DNA of 64,000 bases from Cryptomeria japonica (Eukaryota; Streptophyta; Pinopsida; Cupressales; Cupressaceae), in the NCBI RefSeq assembly GCF_030272615.1, contig NC_081413.1, forward strand, positions 331,963,302 through 332,027,301, in the 5' to 3' direction. The notes under the pieces were generated by a model that was given only the letters and a program-made list of their open reading frames with translations, had not been told where the DNA came from and ran no database searches. Below are positions 1 to 11,277 of this stretch, piece after piece (the first letter of the stretch is position 1; every line of letters starts with the position of its first letter). The translations under genes and the position numbers were made by a program.

Positions 1-919
1 GTGATGCTTATGATATGGATGTAAATATGTATATGATGAAATGCAATATATTTTTTTGTTCTTTTATGTTTTATATGTGTATGCATGATGCAAATGTGAA
101 TGTATGTAATGTAGATGAATATGATAATGCAAATGTAAATTGTGCTAACAAGTGTTGTGTGCAGGATGTGATGCAGTTGTGATATCTATATGTATGTATG
201 AAATCCTTATATGTGGTAATGTAGGTGCAACTACATGAAATGCAAATGTTTTTGGTGTGTCATTATACTCAGTCATGTGATAGCAGGCTACGCGGACTTG
301 AGAAGGATGATGGAAGTCAATCAAGAAAGGGGGATGAAAGATAGAAGATATGAAAGTGAAAGAGCTTCTTGTGCGTTATCATCATTGAGCTTTATTATGG
401 CAAGTAGGTTATGACAATCGAGGCATATGTTCGACCCAGAAAGTCATTGTACCTATTTGCATGGAGATAAGACAGTCACAAACAAGGAATGCCCCAGTTC
501 ATACTAGACTCACAGTGTCCTCATATCCTTGGACAAGTCATAGCATTACTAAGAGACAATCCACAGACAACAAAAGAAAATAGGTGACGATACCCCATCC
601 TCGCCTTTCTAGTCAAAGACATCCTGGAGATAGAATCTCTAGTCAGAGACATCCCGGAAAAGCTAAAAGACATGTCACCAAAAGATAAAATCAAAAGAAA
701 ACCAAGACTCGACACCAACATCCACTGTAGTCCTCAAGTTTAGTGTCTCTTGTCACTTGTACAAGTCTTATTTGATTGTGGTCACAATGTTTACTTTCAC
801 AGAAAGGATAGATAGCACTGAACCATATGTTGTCTGAGTCTGTTGAAAGATTTGATTTGTTGAAGCCCATTGTTGCTGCTGTGTCTCATCTGAAACTGAC
901 TGAATCCATGAAACTGATA
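1..919 (-). other. A-left 3' untranslated region, distal part
   Basis: No coding capacity is recognised. Positions 1-260 are low-complexity ATG/TAT-rich. Positions 750-919 match the region upstream of the Pfam-less tail at the end of A-right, so this stretch still belongs to the element, upstream of an unseen 3' LTR. Short ORFs here have no family features. Confidence 0.6.
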
Positions 920-1200
920 CTTTATTGTGGAGAAGATGAAACTTTATTGCGGATTTGTGATGCAAATGTTGCTTTATTGCGGATTGTGCGCGGATAGACT
1001 GAAGGAAGCTGGAAGAAACTATACTCCTCAAAACATGTGATGTTCTCAGTTCCACACCCATTACTAGATGTAGGATTTGCCTTAGCCACAGATAGGATCT
1101 GATTTATTATGGATGGAAAGGGAGGTTTATTATGAATGGCTAACCAATCTTGGGTAGATCAATAACAAGCCATGATGGGAATGGGTAAGTTTATTATGGA
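920..1200 (-). repeat. Six AATAAA-containing degenerate repeats in the A-left 3' UTR
   Basis: On the element's sense strand, copies of a T/C-C-R-C/T-AATAAA word occur at about 1190-1199, 1126-1135, 1103-1112, 972-982, 942-952 and 920-930. The last three read CCGCAATAAAG or CCACAATAAAG. The same series is present in A-right (63712-64000). AATAAA is the canonical poly(A) near-upstream element; whether it acts so here is unknown. Confidence 0.7.
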
Positions 1201-1278
1201 TGAATTGGTCGTGAGTGTGTGCAAAGTGAAAAGATGAAAGTGAATCCTGAAGGAGGGAGGAGCAATGTCTCTATGCAT

Positions 1279-1425
1279 GGCGCTAGTGACCCAGTTTTCA
1301 CCATGGTACTTGCCTAGGGCGCCACCGAAGTGGTTTTCACCATTGGACGAAATTATTTCTCTTTACTTTTTTCGATTTTTCAATGTTTTTTGTGTCACAA
1401 GGCGCCTGTTTGCCAGGTTTTCACC
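1279..1425 (-). other. Three AAAA-bulged hairpin modules after pol (A-left)
   Basis: Reading the minus strand, modules lie at 1425-1401, 1341-1318 and 1302-1279. Each starts GGTG then AAAA, then a 4-bp inner stem, a 4-5 nt loop, the inner-stem complement and CGCC, which pairs with GGTG using one G-U pair. Inner stems are CCTG/CAGG (loop GCAAA), CCAC/GTGG (loop TTCG) and CTGG/CTAG (loop GTCA, one G-U pair). The three-module order is identical in A-right. Predicted as an RNA structure; function unknown. Confidence 0.75.
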
Positions 1426-1516
1426 AAGTAACAATTTTTTTTGTTTTATAATTTTTTTTTGTATTTTTGATGTTTTTGATTTTTTTGTATTTTTTGAATT
1501 AGGATACTCTGAAGAG

Positions 1517-2650
1517 CTATGTGTAAAACCTGCGAAGGTGCATGCTGTTGATAGGATCCTCCAAAGGTTCACCTTCTGTACTTGAGAGCTGATATGCCCC
1601 AGATCCATATGTTGTTGTAATGATGTAAGGACCAAGCCAATTTGGTTCGAACTTGCCCTTCTTCTCTTTGTCTTGCTGATTTTTAGGATTTTCTCTGAGA
1701 ACTAATTCACCTACTTCAAATGTGCGAGGATTGACTTTATGATTGTAGCTGCATTGTTCCTTGACTGAATGATGTGTAGCTCGAGTGACTGTCTTCCTTG
1801 ATAAAGGAATTGAGATAGAAATACTAGTGTGTGGATTACACAGTCCCATATGCGTGTCACCTAAAGAAGTTTGGGCATCTTTGATAACGAAGTCCTTCGA
1901 GGAAGCTCCATTAAAGGTCCATGACGTATCGCCAGAAGGGAATGGATGTGTGGAACAAGTGGATGAGCTATGAAGGCTTATGATTGCGAAAAGAAGTGAA
2001 AGTAGGATGGCATGATGGAGACTTAGGATCAACAAGTATGCTTTATGACTTAAAATTGTAGAACTTTTGCCCCCAGTTATTTTGGTATTAGGGGAGATCA
2101 ACTCTTTGTCTTCTTGCTTCATAGGATTTTTATCCTTGACTTTGATTTTTGCAGAGTCCAATAGCTTTTGATTTTGATTTGGACTGAGGGATTTTTCTTT
2201 ATTTTTGACACTTAAATTTTTTTGTTCATAGCTTGATTTTTGATCCCCAATTAGGAAGGGCTTTTGTGATTCTTGTTGATCCAAGTCTAGAAGAGGAGTG
2301 GAAATAGAATGAGTGGATGAAATGGTAAGGCTATGTGAGTTCTCAAGAGGGCTGGCGATACGCTTAATAGATTCTTCGCTGGAACCACTCTTAGGACTAT
2401 TGATATCAAGAGTTGCTTGCACCACTGGAGGAGATTTGCATTCAGACTCAATAGCCACAACACTAGGTGGTTCACACCCAATTCCTTGTAAATTGTTTAT
2501 AGATTGTTCTTGTCGACTGAATGTCTTAGGAGATAGTGGGAGTTGATCAACATGAAAGATATACTCACCACATCCCATGTCTTTAATCTTGAATTTTTCT
2601 TTTAGCTCTATTTGTTTTAATGTAGAAGCTTTCAATGATTTTGGATCCAC
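1517..2650 (-). CDS. Chimeric ORF: post-protease remnant, unknown insert with hydrophobic segment, integrase C-terminal tail
   Basis: An open frame of 377 codons. Residues 1-30 match the post-protease segment of A-right (58860-58945). Residues about 300-377 match the last 77 residues of integrase, ending at the same position. Between them about 270 residues have no similarity to the 4.2 kb of pol found there in A-right. This middle is Ser/Lys/Gln-rich, then has one strongly hydrophobic stretch at about 204-227 that could be a membrane segment, then about 70 polar residues. It stays in frame at both joins although gag-protease upstream is broken. The ATG is simply the first Met after a TGA; in the ancestor this was probably part of a longer gag-protease reading frame. 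Function is unknown; an accident of recombination is possible. Confidence 0.65.
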   Translation of the reverse strand: MDPKSLKASTLKQIELKEKFKIKDMGCGEYIFHVDQLPLSPKTFSRQEQSINNLQGIGCEPPSVVAIESECKSPPVVQATLDINSPKSGSSEESIKRIASPLENSHSLTISSTHSISTPLLDLDQQESQKPFLIGDQKSSYEQKNLSVKNKEKSLSPNQNQKLLDSAKIKVKDKNPMKQEDKELISPNTKITGGKSSTILSHKAYLLILSLHHAILLSLLFAIISLHSSSTCSTHPFPSGDTSWTFNGASSKDFVIKDAQTSLGDTHMGLCNPHTSISISIPLSRKTVTRATHHSVKEQCSYNHKVNPRTFEVGELVLRENPKNQQDKEKKGKFEPNWLGPYIITTTYGSGAYQLSSTEGEPLEDPINSMHLRRFYT

Positions 2651-2707
2651 ATATGCTGATGAAGGAATAGCTTCTCAATTGACTAGGATTGTTATTTCTG
2701 ATCTAGG

Positions 2708-3328
2708 TCACAAATTGTTGCAATATATGAATGGGTTAGGATCAGCTTTGATGGTCACTTCAACTCCATTGTGTGGAAACTTGATACATCGATGATATGT
2801 AGATGGGACTGCACTCATGTCATGAATCCAAGGATGTCCTAGTAATATATTGTATGTGAGATCCAAGTCTAAGACTTGACAAACCACATCCTTTTTAACT
2901 GGCCCAACTCTGAGAGGTAAGGTGACTGTACCCTTGGATGAATGCTCTTCATCATCATATGCTTTGATAGTAATTTTGTTTGTAGAATTCACAGCTTTGT
3001 CAGAATATCCCAATTGTTTAATAGTGCTCAATGTACAAATGTTTAGACCTGCTCCTCCATCTATCAGGACTCGTTTTATTCGATGTTTGTGTATGAAGGC
3101 TTCAATGTGTAGTGGTTCATTATGTGGTTGGCTTACGGAGGCGTCATCGGCTTCTATGAATGTAAGGGAGTGTGGAATGGAAAGGTATCCCACCATGGCT
3201 TGAAACTGGTCCACGTTCAAATCAGTAGGGATAGGAGTGTCTCTCAAGATTTTTTCAAGAATAGCTTTATGTGTGGGGGATATGCATAAGAGCTCAAGGA
3301 TGGAGATGAGCGCGGGTGTCTTCCCTAA
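2708..3328 (-). pseudogene. Retrotransposon aspartic protease region (A-left)
   Basis: This continues the gag frame after an in-frame TAG. It carries the protease core: LIDGG followed by AGLNIC, with the catalytic Asp in DGG, then the NILLGHPWIH strand typical of plant gypsy proteases. It would cleave the Gag-Pol polyprotein in the virus-like particle. The frame ends in TGA just after the YCNNL segment, next to a short insertion relative to A-right, and a further TGA follows before the chimeric ORF. At 3328 A-right has CAG where this copy has TAG. Confidence 0.85.
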
Positions 3329-5629
3329 CTATTCTACAAGGTCGTACTCAGGTTTGGTTGATGAAGAAGCGGTGTTTTTAGTTGGAGCACCTTGCAAAGT
3401 GATTTTACATCGATGAGTTGTGACATGACATTCAGAGGTAGGTTTGGAAGAAGATCCAACGCCTTTTAGGACAATCTTGGGTTTTTGGGTAGAATTCTCA
3501 GGTGTTTTGTCCTTTATAATAATGGTAGAGACACAATTGTCCATCGAAATATGATTAACAGTTGAATCATAGTTATAGGATGCTTTGGTATAGTTGGTTT
3601 GATCCTCTGTGGCTTTAGTTTTTCCCTTGTCATATTTTGGGAATGGTTCCTTAAACATCTCATGTTCTTGATTGGAGGAATGTCCCTCAATCTCAATGTC
3701 ACCTCTATCAATGAGATCTTGTATGATGTTCTTCAATCGATGACAATTTCCTGTCTTATGACCCTTGCTCTTATGATATTCACAATACTCATCATCGTTC
3801 CACCAATTTGTTTTAACCTTTGGTTCATATGGAGGAAAATCTGGAACTGTGATTACCTTGTTTGCCACTAGCTTTTTGAAAACTGACTCAAGTGGTTCTC
3901 CCAATGGAGTGTACTTCCTTCGTGATCTGGAAGTTGTTTGAGTATTCACTTGATTGTTTGTAGAACTTGATCCCGAAAAGATGAATTTGGGTCGCACTAT
4001 GTTGGCATCAACAACACCATCATTGACTGTGTTCTTGTTTTTATTCCAAAATCTTGGCTTGACTTTTCCTTTAAAGTCATCTTTGTTTTCCTTGAATATC
4101 TTAATAACTCCTTTTTCAATTAGGACATTTTCTATTGCTAAGCCTTTTTCAATGACGTCCTTGAAAGTGGACAAGCAAGCTTTTATTAAGTCATAACCAA
4201 TGTCTTTGTTAACATTCTGGGTGAACATTTCTACCATTTGTTTTTGTGGAATTTCACAAGAGCATCTGCTAGCTAGATTCCTCCATCTTTGTAAAAATGA
4301 TGAAAAAGATTCTCCATCCCTTTGCTTGGTGTTGCACAAAGTAGTGACTGATATGTCTGTCTCTATGTTGTAGGAGAAATGTTGGATAAATGCCTCTACT
4401 AGGTCACCCCATGACTTAATGCCAGGTGGAAGTTGGGAGAACCATTCCATAGCTTGATCACCTAAGCTTTGTGGGAATAATCTCATCAAATATGTCTCTT
4501 CTGCTGCTACCTCAATGCAAGCTGTGAAAAATTGTCTTATGTGTGCCTTAGGATCCCCTTTTCCTATATACCTATCAAACTTAGGCGTCACAAAGTGTGT
4601 AGGAAATGGAGGCATTGGAATGCTCTTGTCAAATGGATAAGGACATATGTCTCTCATTGTGTATGTTGGCTTTGGTGTATTTATGTCCTCCATTTTATTT
4701 TGTAAGTCCTTGATTTGTTGTTCCAAATTGCTCTTAGGTGGAGATCGACTTCTTGGACCATACCCCATGCTTGAGGCACAAATTGGAGGAGGAGCATGTT
4801 GCATATATGGATGATATTGATCATACACATGTTCATATGGAGGAGGTCTATAGTGATGCTGCATATATGGACCACTTGGTATAGATTCATGTTGAGGAAT
4901 GCCATATCTATTTTGTCCATGTATACCATACTCCACAGGCATGTCGTGTTCTAATGTGTTACCCCCAAATTTGACACGGGGTTTCCTTGTGTCCAAATTT
5001 TGAGCATGCCTTTGAATATCCAATTTCTTTGGTGGTTGATCCTTAGCATTGGTATGTGATTGAGCATATCTTTCTGCATAAGACTTCCATAATGGTCTGT
5101 GAAGGTGAGTATCATATGCTCGACCATGTGTATGTGGGACCTCTGGTTTTTTAAACAAAGATGATGGTGATTCAGGCACAATATGTGGTCCTCTATTGCC
5201 TCCACTATTAGGCCTTCTTTGATCCATGTTGGAGTAAGGTTGTTGCAAAGGTCGATTTTCCATTATTTGAGACATGTCAAAATCATGAGGTATCTTGGCT
5301 CCACTTTGTGCCATCATTTGTAAGAAGTATTGTCTATCCCTCTTCATTATTTCCTCAACCAATCGATTGAAACGGGGATCCATAATGGATTCTTCCACAT
5401 CTGCTGAATGTACTGAAAAGTTGTCCATATCATCATTGTGTGTATCATTGTTGTTTGTAGTGTCCATGTTCTCAACATTTGGAATGTTTCTATAGGCATC
5501 CATGTCAAGTAATGTAGTATGATCAGAATTGAAAAAGATATCATTGTCATACTCGTAAGATCTCATGTTTGCGGACTCTTGAGCCTCTTTAGTTTCTCTC
5601 CTAGATTTTTGAAGACGGGTTTCAACCAT
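3329..5629 (-). CDS. gag: Gag polyprotein (A-left), stopped before protease
   Basis: 766 residues starting with MVETRLQKSRRE, the same start as A-right. The N-terminal 320 residues are low-complexity and rich in Asn, His, Pro and Tyr. The Retrotrans_gag-type core follows, from CPYPFDKSIP to the SFLQRWRNLASRCS helix. A variant zinc knuckle reads C-x2-H-x4-H-x4-C (CEYHKSKGHKTGNC), the form usual in Tat-lineage Gag. Gag forms the particle and binds genomic RNA. The frame ends at TAG where A-right has CAG and continues into protease, a single C-to-T change. Gag itself is otherwise uninterrupted. Confidence 0.9.
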   Translation of the reverse strand: MVETRLQKSRRETKEAQESANMRSYEYDNDIFFNSDHTTLLDMDAYRNIPNVENMDTTNNNDTHNDDMDNFSVHSADVEESIMDPRFNRLVEEIMKRDRQYFLQMMAQSGAKIPHDFDMSQIMENRPLQQPYSNMDQRRPNSGGNRGPHIVPESPSSLFKKPEVPHTHGRAYDTHLHRPLWKSYAERYAQSHTNAKDQPPKKLDIQRHAQNLDTRKPRVKFGGNTLEHDMPVEYGIHGQNRYGIPQHESIPSGPYMQHHYRPPPYEHVYDQYHPYMQHAPPPICASSMGYGPRSRSPPKSNLEQQIKDLQNKMEDINTPKPTYTMRDICPYPFDKSIPMPPFPTHFVTPKFDRYIGKGDPKAHIRQFFTACIEVAAEETYLMRLFPQSLGDQAMEWFSQLPPGIKSWGDLVEAFIQHFSYNIETDISVTTLCNTKQRDGESFSSFLQRWRNLASRCSCEIPQKQMVEMFTQNVNKDIGYDLIKACLSTFKDVIEKGLAIENVLIEKGVIKIFKENKDDFKGKVKPRFWNKNKNTVNDGVVDANIVRPKFIFSGSSSTNNQVNTQTTSRSRRKYTPLGEPLESVFKKLVANKVITVPDFPPYEPKVKTNWWNDDEYCEYHKSKGHKTGNCHRLKNIIQDLIDRGDIEIEGHSSNQEHEMFKEPFPKYDKGKTKATEDQTNYTKASYNYDSTVNHISMDNCVSTIIIKDKTPENSTQKPKIVLKGVGSSSKPTSECHVTTHRCKITLQGAPTKNTASSSTKPEYDLVE

Positions 5630-6339
5630 GAACTAGGTATTGACCGAGATGTGTGAGACTAGATGAAAATGGAAAAGGTATGGAAGACCAAGGGTTGGAT
5701 GGAATGTAAATGAATCTGAGGTGTACTTGCAATGTCCAAAGTGTAAGACCAATTATGTATGTAGTAGAGTAGGTGTGACTTCCAAAGAGAGGATAGTTTC
5801 TCTTGATGAGGTAAGTTGACCTTGACTCTAGGTAAGACCAAATGAGACCGAAAGGTGATAGACCTTGATGAGGGACCACTTAGCAAAATGTTGTTGTATG
5901 TAGTGTGTTGACAAAGTATAGTGAGGACAAGCAAGTGACCTTTTGACTCAAGTTTAGACAAATGTGAATGTAATGTAAGGTGTAAAGAAATGATGGACTT
6001 TGTGAGACCCAAAGACAAGTTGAATGCTAGATGAAAACCTGGAGAAACAACCTAGGAAGCTCAAGAATTCCGAAACTGATTGCTCTTGTTTGTTGGACTG
6101 TAAAATTTTTCCAATTTGTGAAGTTGTTGGTTGTGACCAAATCTAAATGTTTGACTATTTTTCGTGACAAGAGGACGCAATGTTGATGAGGACTCAATGT
6201 TTGCAAGTGTTTAGACTCAAAATGACTCCAAGAAAAGTGTGTTATTTGATGTAAAAAATGTTTTGCATACACTTGAAGACACAAAAGACACAATGTTTTG
6301 TTGTTTGGTCTTGAATGTTTTGAATGTTTAAAATAAGTC

Positions 6340-6808
6340 AAGCACAATTCTTATGGCTGGCCAAGACAATAGTTGTTGATCCCACATGAGGTTTTACCCT
6401 CGAGGCTACGCTATTCAGAGCGGATACTTAGATGCTTGACCTCACTGGCTCCACCCTCGGCACTCACTTCTCGGGTCAGCCAAGCATTAGTCCCCACGAA
6501 AACTCCCCGTGGCGAACTTTGTATCTCTACTAAGAACCGTATGTGTGTGGGCCACTACCAGAGGTCCGACCTCCTGCCTCAACAACTAGAAGGATTTTGG
6601 CTTCTAAAACAAAAAAGTGCTAGTAAGGGCATCCGCTCGTGTGGCCATACATGCGGCACTTTCAGCTCTGTAAATACAGAAGGCTCCCAGCCGGTAGGGG
6701 TTACGCCCTACAACTGATCAAATAAATTTGATCAAACGGGTTTATGGGGAGACACAGTGTCGGTATGAACTAATCAGCACACATTATCCATAGTTTTCAC
6801 CATGAATA
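6340..6808 (-). promoter_or_regulatory. Conserved structured leader of A-left RNA
   Basis: This GC-richer block in an AT-rich leader is closely conserved with A-right 54400-54860 and recognisably with element C 31080-31400. Predicted hairpins shared with A-right include TGATCAAA/TTTGATCA around a 4-nt loop, GTAGGG/CCCTAC, and a 7-bp stem at 6785-6808 whose loop is GGTGAAAACT. The left copy keeps the last stem with one T-G wobble. It has no ORF. A packaging or translation-control role is inferred only. Confidence 0.6.
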
Positions 6809-7179
6809 CAGTTGTTTATAGTGGTTCGGAAGAGGTGGGTTTTCCTCGCTACCACTTAGGTCGTTCTCTTCTCACTAGTAGTCCTAATGACCACATGGGA
6901 AGACAGGCCCTCTAAAGATTAAACAAAAAGAGCCTATTGCTCAAGACACAAAAGACAATGATTCAATTTTAGTGCACCAACTGAAGTGTTTGCTAGTCTA
7001 TGAAAACAAGGCACACAATAAAAATCAAAAAACCCTTGCCAAGGACCTACAACAAAGATTTATTAGAAGTTTGGATTGTTTCAAATGATCACCCCTTCCT
7101 GCAAGCAAACAAATTAGGTAAATTTTAGATCCAAAAGACTTTGTGAAATAGGGGCCTTCAACAATGCGTTTTGTTGACC

Positions 7180-8060
7180 AATTCAAAGATCTGATTCATC
7201 ATAAAAAAAGACCACCTGTAAAATTTCAAGAGATTTCCAGAAATGTAAGAAAATCCAAAAAATTTGCTAATTTTCTCCAAAAATTAATTTTTTATGAAAA
7301 ATCATAAAAAATTCATATAAAATACAAAATCGATCCCAAAAATATGAAATTTTTACTGGAGAGTCCTAATGGTCTTCCAAACCTGCACAAAAAAAATTTC
7401 ACAACAAATCCAAGCAGTTTGTGAGATATGAGTAAAATAATGCAAAACCCTAATTTTCAAAGATCTGATTTTTGAAGAATAATTTTGCATCAAATTTAAA
7501 ATCACAAAGAACAGATCCTGTGTATAATTCTGAGGGATTTCCAAAAGTGTAAGAAAATCTAAAAAATTCACTAATTTACTGTCAAAATTAATTTTTTATG
7601 AAAAATCATAAAAAATTCATATAAATTGACAAAATGATCCAAATAATCTGAATTTTTTATTGAATGCTTCTAATACTTCTCCTGACCTACACAAAAAATT
7701 TGATGTCAAAATTCGAAGCCGTTTGTGAGATCTGATCAAAATAAGGAAAAACCCTAATTTTTAAAGATCTGAATTTTAGGGAAATATTTTGCATCAAAAT
7801 TAAAATCACAAAGAACAGATCCTATGTATAATTATGAGAGATTTCCAAAAATGTAAGAAAATCCGAAAAATCTCTCATTTGCTCTCAAAATTAATTTTTT
7901 ATGAAAAATCATAAAAAATTCATAGAAAATGATAATTTGCTCCAACAATTCTGAATTTTATATTGAGAGCTCCTGATACTTTCTTCAACCTGAAAAAAAA
8001 AAATTTGGTGCAAAATTTCCTAGTCGTTTGTGAGATATGATCAAATCTCTCCAAGATCTT
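7180..8060 (-). repeat. Three tandem copies of a ~304-bp unit in the A-left leader
   Basis: Equivalent positions recur at 7230, 7534 and 7838, a 304-bp period. Each unit contains a perfect 12-bp inverted repeat with a 4-nt loop (7286-7313, 7590-7617, 7893-7920) and a conserved ACAGATCCT word in the linker. A-right has no such array here; it has the CGCGTCTG cluster instead. Hypervariable untranslated regions with tandem repeats are known in Tat-lineage elements and can seed satellites. Confidence 0.85.
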
Positions 8061-8173
8061 GATTTTGTGTCCAAAACCCTAGCTGCACAAGGTTATTCTC
8101 CAAATTGTTTTACAAAACAACAATATAGGGTTAGAAAAATCTGCAAAAAACACATATCTAACAAAAATCCATG

Positions 8174-8193
8174 TCCCACAGGGCGTGCCAAAA
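8174..8193 (-). promoter_or_regulatory. Primer-binding-site-like sequence of A-left
   Basis: Directly after the LTR end, the sense strand reads TTTTGGCACGCCCTGTGGGA. The TGG start and position fit a primer-binding site. I could not match it to a specific plant tRNA. The same position in A-right differs by one base. Confidence 0.6.
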
Positions 8194-8559
8194 TGTTTAT
8201 GCTGAAAATGGATAACAATAATAACGATATTGAAAGGCTAAATGAATTCAACTACAAAACCCTAGCCTAACAACAACAAAGATCCACCATAACATATGAA
8301 GATTACCTAAGACAATGCAAATCAAATGAAATCACAAAGATTATACCATCACATGTCCAATAGGGTTTGGATCTCCATTCTTCCTATCTCCATTGATTTT
8401 GTTTGGTGTATTTGCTCTCAGATTTTATGTGCACAAGAGCTCAACAAAGAACGGAATGTGGTTGCAAGTAGGATCGCATATGTCAAGTAGTCAAGTGATC
8501 AAGTAGTTAGGTCATTAGGATGATTGATTAGCCAGGGTTTGATAATGAAGGAAGCATCT

Positions 8560-8569
8560 CCTTATATAG
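8560..8569 (-). promoter_or_regulatory. TATA box in the A-left LTR
   Basis: CTATATAAGG on the minus strand, about 420 bp from the LTR start, with GC-richer sequence just downstream. In A-right the same site reads CTATTTAAGG. Confidence 0.6.
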
Positions 8570-8714
8570 AAGACACTATATGAAATGGAGGGACAAGATT
8601 GAGAGGTGTAAAAGGAGGTCGGCTATGATTAGAGGGTACGTAAAAGAAATAATAAAATAATGAAAGGGGTAGGTAGTGTATGAATTAAGAGATGAATGAC
8701 ATGTGTCATAGGTA

Positions 8715-8966
8715 GAAAAGGCTAATGAATTAATTAAATAAATAAATATTTATTTAATTAATAGAAGGAGTGAGATAATTAAATAAATAAAATATTTATT
8801 TAATTTAGGAAAAGGATAATTTAAATAAATAAATGTATTTATTTAAATGAGAAATAAGGCTAGAAGAGGATAAATGAATTAATTAAATAAATAAGGATTT
8901 ATTTAATTAATAGATGAATTAGGCTAAAGTAATTAAATAAGTAAAGATATTTATTTAATTAGACAT
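8715..8966. repeat. Ladder of five AT palindromes in the A-left LTR
   Basis: Five separate inverted repeats built from ATTAAATAAATA and its complement, each about 30 bp with a 2-4 nt centre, are separated by unique 20-30 bp spacers. The same five, in the same order, occur in the A-right LTR. Confidence 0.8.
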
Positions 8967-8986
8967 GACAATTTTAGGTGTCTACA

Positions 8987-9140
8987 ATATGCACTATCTT
9001 TATGGGGATAGCTCCCTAAATTATATTATCGATAAAATATTACAAAAGCCTCATTACGAGGGAGGACATAAGATCCATACCTATAGCTAATACTAATACT
9101 AATACTACATGTCAAGTCCCAGATCAAAACAAAGCATGTC
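8987..9140. other. Unassigned spacer
   Basis: A short stretch between the A-left LTR and the microsatellite. It contains a TAATAC triplet run near 9090 but no recognisable gene or LTR end. Confidence 0.4.
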
Positions 9141-9772
<632 letters not shown>

Positions 9773-11277
9773 GAAATTAGGCATAAGGAATTCATCACAC
9801 AAATTAGCCAACCACAAAGATAAATGCTATGAAATTAACCCCTCACACCATCAATAGAGGCATGAAAACGAAATACTAAAAATGGAAATGCAAACCAATG
9901 CATGTATCTCCTTCATTGTTTTTCCTCCTTCAAATGGATGTGGATCTCACCTACAAATCAAGTGTATTTGAAAATAAGATAATGATGAAATGATAGAGTG
10001 AAATCGACAACGTAAGGATACTTGAAAATTTGGTTGCTAGAATGATTGAGAAGAGTGCTCAATTTATAGGCAAATTAATCATCAATTTAGCATGAATAAT
10101 TGAAAGAGGCAATTGTTCAAAAATTGGCATGATTGAGAGACAAATTATGACAAATTAATGAAAAGTTGCTATGCCAAGATAATAACAAATTAAGAAAAAA
10201 TTACGCTTCCCAATTATGACAAATTGGAGAGGGAAAGGTGCTAATTGATTCATGACAAATTGGAGCAAAAATATCTCATTGATTTATGACAAGATTGAGC
10301 ACAAAAAGGGGAGCCAAATTAGTGGAGAAATTAGGGGGAAAATTAGAGGAGAAAAAGGTGAGAGAAATTAATAATTTTTCATTTATTAATTTCTTTCACA
10401 AAAGGACAATTAGCCAATTATATAATTTAATTGTGACACAAGACATAGGATAAACAACTAAATTCATTTAACCCTAAGAATAATGTTAGCAATTATTGAT
10501 AATTAAAGAATTATTAAACCCTAGAAAGAAGAAAATAAATGAATTAGGTCACAATTATGCCATAATGTGACAAACAAATGATGACGATCATGATCAAAGA
10601 GATGATTAACAAGAATATGATAGTGATTAAATTAATAACGATAGAGACTGATGGCAAATCGTTCAAAATTGACAAAGAGGATTGATTTGATAAATGATGG
10701 CTAATAAAGGATCGATGATGATCCGATAAAAATTGACAAAGATTGATGACTGATTGAGACCGAGGACAAATCAATCAAATATTGACAAAATGATGATTTG
10801 ATAAAGATTGATAAAGGCCAATTATAGATAAATAAAAAATGATAACCAACTGATTATTGAAGATTGGAAATGATGCAAATTGATCCAAATTGATTGATGA
10901 TTGACCAAAGGATGATTGATATTGCAAATGACAAAGTTTTAGGACAAACCCTAATTGACACCAAATAGGATTAAAGTGGTGTCCAATTGATACGACAAGT
11001 TGATCACGGTCGTTGGTTAAGAATCAAGATTGATACCAACAAGACCTAATTCAAATTGGAGAAAATGGAATTAGATAGGAAAAGAATGCAGAGGAATGAC
11101 ACAATGTCGACAGATGATAAAGATCGAATGTGCGACATAGAGGAAAGTGTAAGCAAATGCAAAAACCCTAAAAGAAGGTAACACATAAATATTAAAGTAT
11201 GCCACCACAAGAGTTAGCCATAATGTAGACATGTTAAAGTATGCCACCACAAGCATTAACCATTTTTAGATGCCTAC
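9773..11277 (-). repeat. Probable 3' LTR of element C
   Basis: On the minus strand it starts TGTAGGCATCTAAAAATGG, like the TGTAGACACC start of the A LTR, directly after a polypurine tract. A TATA box (CTATAAAT) lies at 10069-10062. The far end is uncertain; it runs into the microsatellite, so the boundary near 9773 is an estimate. Confidence 0.55.

Larger units (their letters stand above)
1..8986 (-). mobile_element. Element A-left: Tat-type Ty3/gypsy retrotransposon, pol-deleted, truncated by window start
   Basis: The 5' LTR (8194-8986), leader, gag, protease, a chimeric ORF and a 3' untranslated region are all read on the minus strand. The 3' LTR lies outside the window. It is the same family as the plus-strand element at 52716-64000: the LTR tips, leader, gag, protease, integrase tail and post-pol hairpins all align. 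It lacks RT, RNase H and most of integrase, so it could move only with enzymes supplied by a relative. This resembles the gag-only non-autonomous plant elements called TR-GAG. Stops in gag-protease show that this copy is decayed. Confidence 0.9.
8194..8986 (-). repeat. 5' LTR of A-left
   Basis: 793 bp, starting TGTAGACACC and ending in ACA on the minus strand. Homologous to the 767-bp LTR at 52716-53482. It holds five AT palindromes in the promoter-proximal U3 and a TATA box. It is the only LTR of this copy in the window. Confidence 0.9.

Noticed and set aside
7180-8060. Spaced repeats with palindromes considered as a CRISPR-like array
   Set aside because: Units are 304 bp, contiguous and in a retrotransposon leader; there are no unique spacers and the genome is a plant's.
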